Positions 21,866 through 29,833 of a stretch of DNA of 34,592 nucleotides are shown here, in pieces. The notes below the pieces were generated by a model, which worked only from the letters and a program-made list of their open reading frames with translations, did not search any database and was not told the DNA's origin. Made by a program: the position numbers and the translations under genes. The stretch covers positions 1-34,592 of the forward strand of contig NZ_VRTY01000068.1 of assembly GCF_008017455.1 (NCBI RefSeq), in the 5' to 3' direction. Each line of letters begins with the position of its first letter. Within the stretch, counting starts at the first letter, position 1. The DNA comes from Pontibacter qinzhouensis (GTDB lineage Bacteria > Bacteroidota > Bacteroidia > Cytophagales > Hymenobacteraceae).

Positions 21866-22190
21866 AATATTCAGCCATTAATTGTAGTGCCTTGTCAATT
21901 TCTTTCTTTGGTGTTTTTTGCGTCTTTTTCTGAAATCCATTAAGAAGTATTACCAATTTGCCTTCATAAAAGAAGCAGAACACCCGCCAGATGTTAGAGC
22001 CGAGCTGCACCCTTGCTTCATAAAGGCCGTCCGTACCTGCTAAGTGCTTCAGGTAATTTTGAGGCACTCGCTCAAGTGTTTCTATCGCTTCCAAAATCTT
22101 GAATATCTTGTCCTGCACCTTAACAGGTTGCTCTTTTAAGAAATCTTCAAAGTAGTTTTTGTAAGCAATGATTTCTCTAATTTTTTCCAT
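21849..22190 (-). CDS. higB: HigB/RelE-like toxin (phage Gp49-like family)
   Basis: 113 residues from the ATG at 22188-22190 (MEKIREIIAYKNYFEDFL). The frame is open back to 22241 but the added 17 residues (MWFIVTFKL...) are not part of the family. Core motifs: VQDKIFKILEAIETLERVP, HLAGTDGLYEARVQLGSNIWRVFCFF and LLNGFQKKTQKTPKKEIDKAL, the last being the Gp49/HigB signature. It is a ribosome-dependent mRNA endonuclease by family. The gene is first in the pair and lies about 80 bases downstream of an attC-like palindrome. Confidence 0.85.
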   Translation of the reverse strand: MEKIREIIAYKNYFEDFLKEQPVKVQDKIFKILEAIETLERVPQNYLKHLAGTDGLYEARVQLGSNIWRVFCFFYEGKLVILLNGFQKKTQKTPKKEIDKALQLMAEYYEGKK

Positions 22191-22271
22191 CTGCTGTATT
22201 TTCAACAGTAAATGTAACTTAAAAGTTACTATAAACCACAAAAAAACATTCTCTTTTATGATTCTTTATTT

Positions 22272-22340
22272 CCCCTAACGGTCTCGTATAAACGACGGCG
22301 GAGGCCGTCGGCATATGCTAACGTTTATACAATGTTAGCC
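22272..22340 (-). other. attC-like imperfect palindrome (candidate integron recombination site)
   Basis: Nested pairs: CTAAC (22275-22279) with GTTAG (22334-22338), GTATAAACG (22286-22294) with CGTTTATAC (22322-22330), and an inner CGACGGC (22293-22299) with GCCGTCG (22304-22310). The spacers between outer and inner pairs are unequal (GGTCTC against AAT), leaving unpaired bases as in attC. On the minus strand it follows the stop of the unknown gene by 11 bases and ends CGTTAGGGG. The core GTTAGGG differs from GTTRRRY at the last position. Confidence 0.5.
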
Positions 22341-22351
22341 AATGCTGTTTT

Positions 22352-22792
22352 TTACACTTCTATGAATACTAATTCTTTTGTTGCTTCTAAAGTTAAAATG
22401 ACCTTTTTATTCAATACTTTGGCAACAGATTGCATGTATCCGACTATTGCTTGATGATCATCCAGTGATTGGACATTTTTAGGGTTAATGTCGCTTTCCA
22501 TTTCAGCTTCCCAAAACAAGAGACAATTGATATTTAGGTCGCCGAATAAAATTGAAGCCTTATTTACTTCTGTGAAATCGGCGGGATTAGTGAAATACAG
22601 CAACAAATCATCAACATTTAATCTGTCTTCCGTTTTCAGCGTCCGTCCGTTGAAGAATTGAACTGTAAAGTTTTCATTAACAAAGTTAGCCCAGCGCCTC
22701 CAATCTTCCTTATTGGTGTCAAAGACATAGATGTCACGGAAGGAGCCATCTTCAAAATAAATTTCCTTCTTTAACGTCTCCCAATTCTTCAT
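22352..22792 (-). CDS. Hypothetical cassette-type protein
   Basis: 146 residues, acidic and soluble, with no signal or membrane segment. It opens MKNWETLKKEIYFEDGSFRD and holds YVFDTNKEDWRRWANFVNEN; I do not recognise a family. It is AT-rich compared with the core genes. It is framed by two GTTAGGG-type cores (22274-22280 and 22806-22812 on the minus strand), with the start codon 14 bases after the upstream one and an attC-like palindrome right after the stop, the layout of an integron gene cassette. It could be an immunity-type or stress protein, but nothing in the sequence shows which. Confidence 0.7.
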   Translation of the reverse strand: MKNWETLKKEIYFEDGSFRDIYVFDTNKEDWRRWANFVNENFTVQFFNGRTLKTEDRLNVDDLLLYFTNPADFTEVNKASILFGDLNINCLLFWEAEMESDINPKNVQSLDDHQAIVGYMQSVAKVLNKKVILTLEATKELVFIEV

Positions 22793-22994
22793 TTTTTTAG
22801 TTCTGCCCTAACTTGTATATATCACTAATAAACATACGCTTTTTTGTTAATTATGACAGATAAGCGTAATCGGATTACCAAATATACTATATTGGGAAGT
22901 TAAGATATTAATCTTCCTTGGATTCAAAAAGCAAAACGTAAAAGCTTACCACTCTACCTTTACCGCTGTGTTCAAACTGGCGGTATGGTTATAC

Positions 22995-23030
22995 AAAAAA
23001 GGCTGCCCAAGTCAAACTCAGGCAGCCTTT
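22995..23030 (-). terminator. Intrinsic terminator of icd
   Basis: Arms 22998-23007 and 23021-23030 (AAAGGCTGCC and GGCAGCCTTT) form a 10-bp stem. On the minus strand it is followed by a T6 run. It lies 20 bases after the icd stop codon. Confidence 0.92.
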
Positions 23031-23049
23031 GGAAATCAGAACAATAAAT

Positions 23050-25278
23050 TTAGAAACCAGCCAAAGCAGCGTTCAGCGTTTCGCTTGGGCGCATGGCTTT
23101 CTCGGCTTTTTCAACATCTGGGTGGTAATAGCCGCCGATATCTACTGGTTTGCCCTGGGCAGAAATCAGTTCGTCTACAATCTTGCCTTCGTTCTCGGTC
23201 AGTTCCTGGGCAAGTTTTGTGAACTTCTCTTTCAGCTCCTGGTTTTTAGTTTGCTCGGCCAGTGCCTGCGCCCAGTACAGCGCCAGGTAGAAATGGCTTC
23301 CGCGGTTGTCGATCTGGCCGACTTTACGGGCCGGTGATTTATCGTTTTCGAGGAACTTGCTGTTGGCCTGGTTCAGGGCTTCTGCCAGAACTTCGGCTTT
23401 CTCGTTTTTGGTTTTGTAGGCCAGGTCTTCCAAAGAAACAGCCAGTGCCAGGAACTCACCAAGAGAATCCCAACGCAGGTAGTTTTCTTCTACGAACTGC
23501 TGCACGTGCTTAGGGGCAGAACCGCCGGCACCTGTCTCGAACAAGCCACCGCCATCTAGCAACGGAACAATAGAAAGCATTTTGGCGCTGGTACCAAGCT
23601 CCAGAATCGGGAACAGGTCAGTCAGGTAGTCGCGGAGCACGTTGCCGGTTACAGAAATAGTGTCCTGGCCCGCTTTGGTACGCTCGCAGCTATAACGCAT
23701 GGCTTCTACCGGCGACATAATTTTAATTTCGAGGCCGTTGGTGTCGTGGTCCTGCAGGTAACGCTCTACTTTTTTGATCAGGTTAGCATCGTGTGCTCTC
23801 TGTGGGTCGAGCCAGAAGATGGCTGGCGTGTTGGTAATGCGGGCTCTGGTAACGGCCAGCTTCACCCAGTCCTGGATAGGCAGGTCTTTGGTCTGGCACA
23901 TTCTCCAGATATCGCCTTCCTCTACCTTGTGCTCCATCAGGGAGTTGCCAGCAGCATCTACTACACGTACAGTACCACTTTCAGCAATCTGGAACGTTTT
24001 GTCGTGTGAGCCATATTCCTCTGCTTTTTGTGCCATCAGGCCAATGTTTGGCACGGTGCCCATGGTCGTTACATCAAAAGCGCCGTTCTCTTTGTGGAAC
24101 TTGATCACTTCCTGGTAAATGCCAGCATAAGAGCGATCCGGGATTATGGCTTTGGTGTCGTGCAGTTTGCCATCGGCTCCCCACATTTTACCGGAAGAGC
24201 GGATAGCAGCCGGCATAGAGGCATCAATAATTACATCGCTTGGTACGTGCAGGTTGGTAATGCCTTTGTCAGAATCTACCATAGCAAGCGCAGGACCGTT
24301 TTCTTTGGCAGCGTTTAAGTCTGCTTCTATGGCTGCGCGCTGATCTTCGGGTAACGATTTTATTTTAGCATATACATCGCCTAAGCCATTGCTTGGGTCC
24401 ACACCTAGTTCTTTGAACAGCGCCGCGTGTTTCTCAAATACATCTTTAAAGAAAACAGTAACCGCGTGCCCGAACATAATAGGGTCAGACACTTTCATCA
24501 TGGTGGCTTTCAGGTGCAGCGAAAGCAGTACGCCGGTTGCTTTGGCATCAGCAATTTCTTTTTCGAAGAAGGCACGTAGGGCTTTTTTGCTCATGACAGA
24601 AGAGTCTATTACCTCGCCTGCTTTCAGCTTTAAGCCTTCTTTTAATGTTTTAGTGCTTCCGTCGGCTCCAACAAATTCTATTTTCACTTCGCCAGCCTCT
24701 TCTACTACCACCGATTGCTCTGTGCCATAGAAATCGCCGTCGGTCATGTGGGCTACGTGTGTTTTGGAGTCGGAGGTCCAGGCACCCATCGAGTGCGGGT
24801 TCTTTTTAGCGTATTGCTTTACAGCTTCTGCTACACGGCGATCAGAGTTGCCTTCGCGCAGAACCGGGTTCACGGCGCTGCCTAATACTTTGGCATAACG
24901 GGCTTTTACTTCTTTCTCAGCATCAGTCTTAGGGTCTGCCGGGTAATCAGGAATATTATAGCCCTGCCCCTGCAGCTCTTTAATAGCCGCTGTTAATTGC
25001 GGAATAGAGGCACTGATGTTCGGAAGTTTAATGATGTTGGCTTCCGGTGTTTTAGCCAACTCGCCAAGGTAAGCTAACTCATCGTTTTGCTTCTGGCTAT
25101 CGGTCAGGTTCTCCGGGAAAGTTGCCAGAATTCTGCCAGCCAAAGAAATGTCTCTTGTTTCAACAGCAATATCGGCCGCCTGCGTGAAAGTTTTCACGAT
25201 TGGCAAAAAAGAGTAGGTTGCCAGAGCAGGTGCTTCGTCGGTTATGGTGTAAGCAATTTTCGCTGTTTTTGTTGTCAT
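23050..25278 (-). CDS. icd: NADP-dependent isocitrate dehydrogenase, monomeric type
   Basis: 742 residues, matching the roughly 740 of the monomeric (IDH-II) class and unlike the 420-residue dimeric enzyme. It oxidises isocitrate to 2-oxoglutarate with NADP+ in the TCA cycle. Family stretches: AYTITDEAPALATYSFLP at the start, LPNISASIPQLTAAI, NPVLREGNSDRR, KKNPHSMG, VEEGDIWRMCQTKD, and DGGGLFETGAGGSAPKHVQQ. The N-terminal EGNSDRR/NPHSMG region carries the substrate-binding Ser and Arg in known structures. Monocistronic, with its own terminator; candidate -7 boxes at 25338-25345 and 25521-25528. Confidence 0.96.
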   Translation of the reverse strand: MTTKTAKIAYTITDEAPALATYSFLPIVKTFTQAADIAVETRDISLAGRILATFPENLTDSQKQNDELAYLGELAKTPEANIIKLPNISASIPQLTAAIKELQGQGYNIPDYPADPKTDAEKEVKARYAKVLGSAVNPVLREGNSDRRVAEAVKQYAKKNPHSMGAWTSDSKTHVAHMTDGDFYGTEQSVVVEEAGEVKIEFVGADGSTKTLKEGLKLKAGEVIDSSVMSKKALRAFFEKEIADAKATGVLLSLHLKATMMKVSDPIMFGHAVTVFFKDVFEKHAALFKELGVDPSNGLGDVYAKIKSLPEDQRAAIEADLNAAKENGPALAMVDSDKGITNLHVPSDVIIDASMPAAIRSSGKMWGADGKLHDTKAIIPDRSYAGIYQEVIKFHKENGAFDVTTMGTVPNIGLMAQKAEEYGSHDKTFQIAESGTVRVVDAAGNSLMEHKVEEGDIWRMCQTKDLPIQDWVKLAVTRARITNTPAIFWLDPQRAHDANLIKKVERYLQDHDTNGLEIKIMSPVEAMRYSCERTKAGQDTISVTGNVLRDYLTDLFPILELGTSAKMLSIVPLLDGGGLFETGAGGSAPKHVQQFVEENYLRWDSLGEFLALAVSLEDLAYKTKNEKAEVLAEALNQANSKFLENDKSPARKVGQIDNRGSHFYLALYWAQALAEQTKNQELKEKFTKLAQELTENEGKIVDELISAQGKPVDIGGYYHPDVEKAEKAMRPSETLNAALAGF

Positions 25279-25337
25279 GTTGTTCTCTTAGTTTAAGTTA
25301 TAGTGCCGCAATAACCGGTTACTATAGTTTATATTCG

Positions 25338-25345
25338 CAAATTTA
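25338..25345 (-). promoter_or_regulatory. Candidate -7 box for icd
   Basis: The minus strand reads TAAATTTG, a perfect TAnnTTTG, 60 bases before the icd ATG; the -33 TTG is not clear. A second TATATTTG box is at 25521-25528. The remainder of the 453-base gap to the next gene holds AT-rich word-like repeats (25670-25705) and no gene that I can see. Confidence 0.42.
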
Positions 25346-25731
25346 AGATTTATAATTGTCTAACCCAGTTTTCTGCAAGATTATCATTTGTGACTTCGCT
25401 TGCTTCAGAAAATGCTAAAGGAGCTGCCTGGAAAGCAATAATTCGTCCTTTTGAAATCACAAGTCAGGGCCTGCTATTTAAAAACTAAAGCCGCAGACTT
25501 ATAACTGTTTGTTTAGATGGCAAATATAAGAGACTTTTTAATATAGGCTAGTCAAAACACAGGCTTTCTGCGGGAGCAGGGATAGCCGGCCATGGTAGTG
25601 CTCCTTGTAAAGCCACAGATATTTTCTAATTTCAGCGAACATACCGTAGAGCCGTGCTAACCTGCTTCTCTACATCTAATTTTTAATTTCTAATATTTAA
25701 TTTAGCGAAGCTCTTAATTTGGCGCAGCCTT

Positions 25732-26967
25732 ATGCAGGAAGTAGACATTTGTATTGTAGGTGCCGGGCCAGGTGGCGCTACCACAGCGCTGCACCTGGCG
25801 CAAAAGGGTATACCGTCTGTTTTAGTAGACAAAGCCGTTTTTCCGCGCGATAAAATTTGTGGCGACGCCCTGAGTGGAAAGGTGGTGAACGAACTGAAGC
25901 GGATCTCTCCGGAGCTGCCCGACTTACTGCGTCAGGAGCAAAGCCAGCTGCCCTCGTGGGGTATTCATTTTATATCGCCGGGCGGGCACCAACTCAGCGT
26001 GCCTTTTAAGCTGAACTACAACATAGCCGCACACACACCTGCCGGGCATATTATTAAACGCATCGATTTCGATAATTTCCTGATAAACGAAGTAAAGAAG
26101 CGGCCGGAGATTACGCTGCTGGAAGGCATAGACATTAATTCTATTCAGGAACAGGAGGGGCGGCATGTCCTGACAGACAAAAGCGGGAAAGTAAACCTAA
26201 GCACGAAGCTGCTGATCTCTGCCAATGGCGCACACTCTTCTTTTGCCCGACACACGGCCGGCATACAGCAGGAGCCGGCGCATTACTGTGCCGGTTTGCG
26301 TGCCTATTATAAAGGAGTGGCCGGTCTGGATAAAGATAATTTTATAGAGCTGCACTTCCTGAAGGATTTTCTGCCGGGTTATTTCTGGATTTTCCCGCTG
26401 CCCAACGGCTGCGCCAATGTGGGAGTAGGTATGTTGAGCAACGAGGTGAGCCGTCGCAAAATCAACCTGAAAAAAGAGATGCTGCGGATGATCGAAACGC
26501 ACCCGGCCCTTAAGGAGCGATTTGCCAGTGCCGAATTAATTGGCGATATAAAAGGGTATGGCCTGCCTTTAGGAAGTAAAAAGCGCGTGATCTCTGGCAA
26601 AGGCTACATGCTGGTAGGAGATGCCGCTTCGCTCATAGATCCTTTTACCGGCGAAGGCATCAGCAATGCCATGATCAGTGGGCGCTGGGCGGCGGAGCAG
26701 GCGGCACAATGCCTGGCACAAAATAACTTCTCCGCCAGTTTTATGCAAGGCTACGACAAAGCCGTGTATAACCGTCTCTGGAAAGAGCTGAAGCTAAGCC
26801 GCCGCATGCAGAAACTCCTGCACTACCCCTGGCTTTTCGATCAGGTGGCAGCCAAAGCCTCCAAAAACGCCACCCTCGCCGAAACCATCTCCTGCATGTT
26901 CAACGACCTGGACCTGCGCGAACGACTCCGCCAGCCGTCGTTTTATCTGAAACTGCTGTTTAACTAA
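25732..26967 (+). CDS. FAD-dependent oxidoreductase, geranylgeranyl reductase family
   Basis: 411 residues. The N-terminal Rossmann motif VGAGPGGATTALHLAQKG (about 9-26) and the downstream KICGDALSGKVV are those of the geranylgeranyl reductase/GR2 group. GYMLVGDAASLIDPFTGEGISNAM (about 291-314) is the second FAD motif. Members reduce isoprenoid chains or act on related lipids; in Bacteroidota the true substrate is usually unknown, and menaquinone or polyprenyl lipids are possible. No membrane segments; relatives are peripheral membrane proteins. The start is the ATG giving the complete FAD motif. It is a single gene; repeats B and C follow immediately. Confidence 0.88.
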   Translation: MQEVDICIVGAGPGGATTALHLAQKGIPSVLVDKAVFPRDKICGDALSGKVVNELKRISPELPDLLRQEQSQLPSWGIHFISPGGHQLSVPFKLNYNIAAHTPAGHIIKRIDFDNFLINEVKKRPEITLLEGIDINSIQEQEGRHVLTDKSGKVNLSTKLLISANGAHSSFARHTAGIQQEPAHYCAGLRAYYKGVAGLDKDNFIELHFLKDFLPGYFWIFPLPNGCANVGVGMLSNEVSRRKINLKKEMLRMIETHPALKERFASAELIGDIKGYGLPLGSKKRVISGKGYMLVGDAASLIDPFTGEGISNAMISGRWAAEQAAQCLAQNNFSASFMQGYDKAVYNRLWKELKLSRRMQKLLHYPWLFDQVAAKASKNATLAETISCMFNDLDLRERLRQPSFYLKLLFN

Positions 26968-26970
26968 GGT

Positions 26971-27290
26971 TGTCTGAATCACGGATTTAAAGGATGAAAG
27001 GATTTGCCGGATTAAAAGTAGAGTGATGAAATCTGTGTAATCCGAGAAATCAGTTTAATCTGTGATTCTGAAATTATTCTAATGAAAATGCCCTTCCGGA
27101 AGTGTTTCTTGCTGAAAGTACTCAAGGGTTCATGTGGTTGTCTGCATCACGGATTAAAAGGATTGTAAGATTCCACAGATTGAAAAATGGAATCCAAAAA
27201 TCTGTGTAATCCATTAAATCCGTGATGCAGGAATTATTCTAATGAAAATGCCCTTCCGGGGGTAATTTGGCTTGAAAGGCTCCAAGGGTT
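26971..27290 (-). repeat. Tandem C-B-C-B repeat array
   Basis: Two units of about 168 bp. C1 (26971-27070) and C2 (27141-27230) are palindromic: C2 begins CTGCATCACGGATT and ends AATCCGTGATGCAG, and C1 is a diverged version. B8 (27071-27130) and B9 (27231-27290), both on the minus strand, carry ATTATTCTAATGAAAATG with CCCTTCC and end CAAGGGTT. With the AATTTCTAATTT repeat at 27371 they fill the 426-base gap between the flavoprotein and M61 genes. No gene in it. Confidence 0.85.
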
Positions 27291-27370
27291 AACCTGGGTT
27301 ACTCAATCTTTTTAGTTTACTTATCCAAAAAATACATACTCGAGGAATAGGCAAAACATTCAAGCCCGCC

Positions 27371-27393
27371 ATTTCTAATTTTGAATTTCTAAT
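27371..27393. repeat. Left copy of a 23-bp repeat flanking the M61 gene
   Basis: Two ATTTCTAAT units separated by TTTGA. The exact reverse complement is at 29128-29150, so perfect inverted repeats bracket the M61 gene; this one touches its stop codon at 27394. Diverged relatives are at about 12660-12683 and 25675-25705. Confidence 0.85.
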
Positions 27394-29118
27394 TTAAAAC
27401 TCCTGCTTCAGCCACAGCCTGAAGTTCTCCTGCTCCTGTCCGGTAGCATCTGCTCGTTTTTCGATGGTGAATTTAGAATAGTAGGTTTGGTTGTTGGGCT
27501 GCAGGTGCACTTTGCGGAGGCGCTTATCCCGGAAAAGGGTGATGGCCACAGGGGCGCCTGTGTTGGTAGTGGAGAGGAGGGGCTGCAGGTTCTGCTCCAG
27601 TTTGCGGCCGTTGAGGGCAATCAGCTCATCGTCCAGGCTCAGCACCTGGCTGGCAGGTGAGCCTGGTGCTAGGGCTGTTACTTTTACTGCCGTACCGTCG
27701 GCCACTGTTTTAAAGCCATAGAGTTGCTCTGTCAGCAGCTGGCTTTCGGTTTTCTGCAGCGTGCAGCCAACAAATTGCAGCGCCTCGGTTAAAGCCTCTT
27801 CTATAGGAGTAGTTCCGTAGATGTAGTTTTCGAAATAAGCTGTAAAATCACTACCGGCTACCTCCTGCACCAGTCGCTCGTAATCCTGCTCCGAATAACC
27901 GATGTCCTGTTTGCCGAAGTCGTTCCAGAGCCGTACCAGCACCTGGTCCAGGTTGGCGCGGTTATCGGTAACCTTCCGGAGCTGCAGGTCCAGGAGCAGC
28001 GCCGTGAGGGCACCTTTCACATATATCGAAACCTTACGGTCGGGTATACCTGCTTTGTAACCATCGAGCCACAGGTCGAAACTCGAATCAGCTACCGAGA
28101 GGTTATGGTGGCCATAGTCAACGTAGTAGCGCTGCAGGGTGGTATTCAGTTCCTCAAAGTATTGGGCAGCCGTAAAAAAGCCGGACCTGGCCAGCAGGTA
28201 GTCGCCGTAGTAGGTGGTGATGCCTTCGGCGATGTAGCCGGTGCGGAAGTAGTTCTCCTGTGCATAATCGTAAGGGAGCATCTCCACAGGGCGAATTTTC
28301 TTGATGTTCCACGTGTGGAAAAGTTCGTGCGAGCTTACGCCGACAAACTCCTTGTACAAACCCCACGACATGAGCAGTTCTGCAGGCCCCAACGTAATAA
28401 CAGTGGAGTTGCCGTGCTCCACGCCGTGGTAGTAACGGTACGGTAAAATCTGGTTCAGAAAATGATATTCGCTTACCGGGAAATCTCCGAACAGCTCCAG
28501 CTGCTCTTTTGTAAAAGCCTCGAAATCCTCTTTTATTTTTAGCCAGTCAGGTTGGCAATCGCCTTGTATCCAGATGTAGAAGGGGAGTCCGTTAACCTCG
28601 TATTTTGTCTGTTGCAGGTTGTCGCTGGCAAAAAGTGGTGCATCTACGAGTTCGTGGTAATCGCTGGCCTGCAGCGTAAATTTCTCCAGCACTTGCAGGC
28701 CACAGGCAATCTCGTATTGGTCGGGCAGGGCGAGCTGCAGTTGGCAAGGTTCTGCTTTTCTTCCTTCCACGGCCATCAGGCAGTTGATGGGGTTCAGGTA
28801 CAGCTGCTGCTCATCGAGCCACGAGCCTCCCGCATCCATTTGCCGGGCATAAAAGCTATACTCTATTACCACACTGCCAGCTCCTGCGTTCTCCACAAGC
28901 CACTTGTCCTTCGTCACCTTCTTAATGGTTACCGCCGCTCCGTTTGCGGTAGCGCTGACCTTGCTCAGTTTCTGTGCAAAATTCTGAAGCTCGTACCGCC
29001 CCGGTCGCCAGGATGGTAGCTGCAGGTACAGCTCCTGCTCCTTATTGTCGGATATGGTTATCCGGATGGTGAGAAGGTGGCTGAGCGGGTTGGTGTAGGA
29101 GATGTGGTAGTAGATCAT
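27394..29118 (-). CDS. M61 family metallopeptidase with PDZ domain
   Basis: 574 residues, cytoplasmic by sequence (no signal peptide). The N-terminal beta domain (1-175) is typical of M61; the catalytic core has GVEHGNS (232-238), HELFHTWN with the zinc motif HELFH (264-268), and the downstream AEGITTYYGDYLL supplying the third ligand Glu. A PDZ domain covers about 465-545 (VTALAPGSPASQVLSLDDEL, LNGRKL). Family members, such as the Sphingomonas glycyl aminopeptidase, prefer N-terminal glycine or alanine. The length agrees with the family (about 570-600). The gene is bracketed by perfect 23-bp inverted repeats, but no mobility is implied by its own content. Confidence 0.92.
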   Translation of the reverse strand: MIYYHISYTNPLSHLLTIRITISDNKEQELYLQLPSWRPGRYELQNFAQKLSKVSATANGAAVTIKKVTKDKWLVENAGAGSVVIEYSFYARQMDAGGSWLDEQQLYLNPINCLMAVEGRKAEPCQLQLALPDQYEIACGLQVLEKFTLQASDYHELVDAPLFASDNLQQTKYEVNGLPFYIWIQGDCQPDWLKIKEDFEAFTKEQLELFGDFPVSEYHFLNQILPYRYYHGVEHGNSTVITLGPAELLMSWGLYKEFVGVSSHELFHTWNIKKIRPVEMLPYDYAQENYFRTGYIAEGITTYYGDYLLARSGFFTAAQYFEELNTTLQRYYVDYGHHNLSVADSSFDLWLDGYKAGIPDRKVSIYVKGALTALLLDLQLRKVTDNRANLDQVLVRLWNDFGKQDIGYSEQDYERLVQEVAGSDFTAYFENYIYGTTPIEEALTEALQFVGCTLQKTESQLLTEQLYGFKTVADGTAVKVTALAPGSPASQVLSLDDELIALNGRKLEQNLQPLLSTTNTGAPVAITLFRDKRLRKVHLQPNNQTYYSKFTIEKRADATGQEQENFRLWLKQEF

Positions 29119-29127
29119 GCCGTTATT

Positions 29128-29150
29128 ATTAGAAATTCAAAATTAGAAAT
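29128..29150. repeat. Right copy of the 23-bp repeat flanking the M61 gene
   Basis: Exact reverse complement of 27371-27393. It lies 10 bases upstream of the M61 start codon, so it may also fall in that gene's 5' leader or promoter zone. Confidence 0.85.
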
Positions 29151-29217
29151 TATTTAACCTATGCGCGACTGTTTTAGCTACGGATACGCTGTAACACTTG
29201 CTGGTGCCCTTTACCAA

Positions 29218-29442
29218 ACCTTGAGCATTTTCAGCCGAAAAGCCTTTGGAAGGGCAAAATCATTAGAATAATTTATGGATCATAGATTAAACGGATTCCT
29301 AGGATGACACAGAACTCTGGATTTTGTTTTTCTATGAGTAAAATCCTTTGATCCTTTTATTCCGTGATGCAGACCAACTGCCAGACCCTTGAGTATTTTT
29401 ATCCAAAAGACCTTTGGAAGGGCAAAATCATTAGAATAATTT
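29218..29442 (+). repeat. B-C-B repeat array upstream of rpmH
   Basis: B10 (29218-29274) and B11 (29384-29442) share CCTTTGGAAGGGCAAAATC plus ATTAGAATAATTT and the 5' CCTTGAG. Between them C3 (29277-29372) is a diverged palindrome ending CCGTGATGCAGACC. Most of the 520-base gap between M61 and rpmH is this array; the remainder is AT-rich and ends in the rpmH promoter. Confidence 0.82.
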
Positions 29443-29579
29443 GAAACCAGGTAAATTCTCTATCCCTTTTTACCGCCATGCTTCTGCTGCTGATGTACCT
29501 GTTTTAGAGAATATGAAAGCTGTTTGGCAGAAAGTAGCGACAATATTTCAGTATATTTCTTAAAAAGTCTATACTGCCT

Positions 29580-29610
29580 TTGCTTCTTACAGAAAGGTTT
29601 CCTACTTTTG
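29580..29610 (+). promoter_or_regulatory. Promoter of rpmH-rnpA
   Basis: TTG (29580-29582, in TTTG), 20-base spacer, TACTTTTG (29603-29610), a perfect -7 box. Transcription would start near 29616, about 23 bases before the rpmH ATG. Confidence 0.75.
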
Positions 29611-29638
29611 CAGGCCATAATAAAACCATTGGCAGACG

Positions 29639-29797
29639 ATGAAAAGAACATTCCAGCCTTCTCAGAGAAAAAGAAAAAACAAGCACGGTTTCAGATCTAG
29701 AATGGAGACTGCAAACGGAAGAAGAGTATTAGCTAGCAGAAGAGCTAAAGGCAGAAAGAGATTAACTGTTTCTGACGAGAAAAAACACAAAGCTTAG
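29639..29797 (+). CDS. rpmH: 50S ribosomal protein L34
   Basis: 52 residues: MKRTFQPSQRKRKNKHGFRS, then RMETANGRRVLASRRAKGRK and RLTVSDEKKHKA. This is the complete L34 family sequence, highly basic. The start at 29639 is fixed by the conserved MKRTFQPS. rnpA follows after 36 bases, the near-universal bacterial pairing. Transcribed from the promoter at 29580-29610. Confidence 0.97.
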   Translation: MKRTFQPSQRKRKNKHGFRSRMETANGRRVLASRRAKGRKRLTVSDEKKHKA

Positions 29798-29833
29798 TTT
29801 TAGGTTGCGCTTTGCTCAGCCCGGAACCGCGTT

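Noticed and set aside
22272..22340. The palindrome as a simple intrinsic terminator
   Set aside because: No T run follows on either strand and the outer arms have unequal spacers, which fits a recombination site better than a terminator.
27394..29118. The M61 gene with its flanking inverted repeats as a composite transposon
   Set aside because: No transposase, no target duplication, and the same words occur elsewhere in the window as dispersed repeats.
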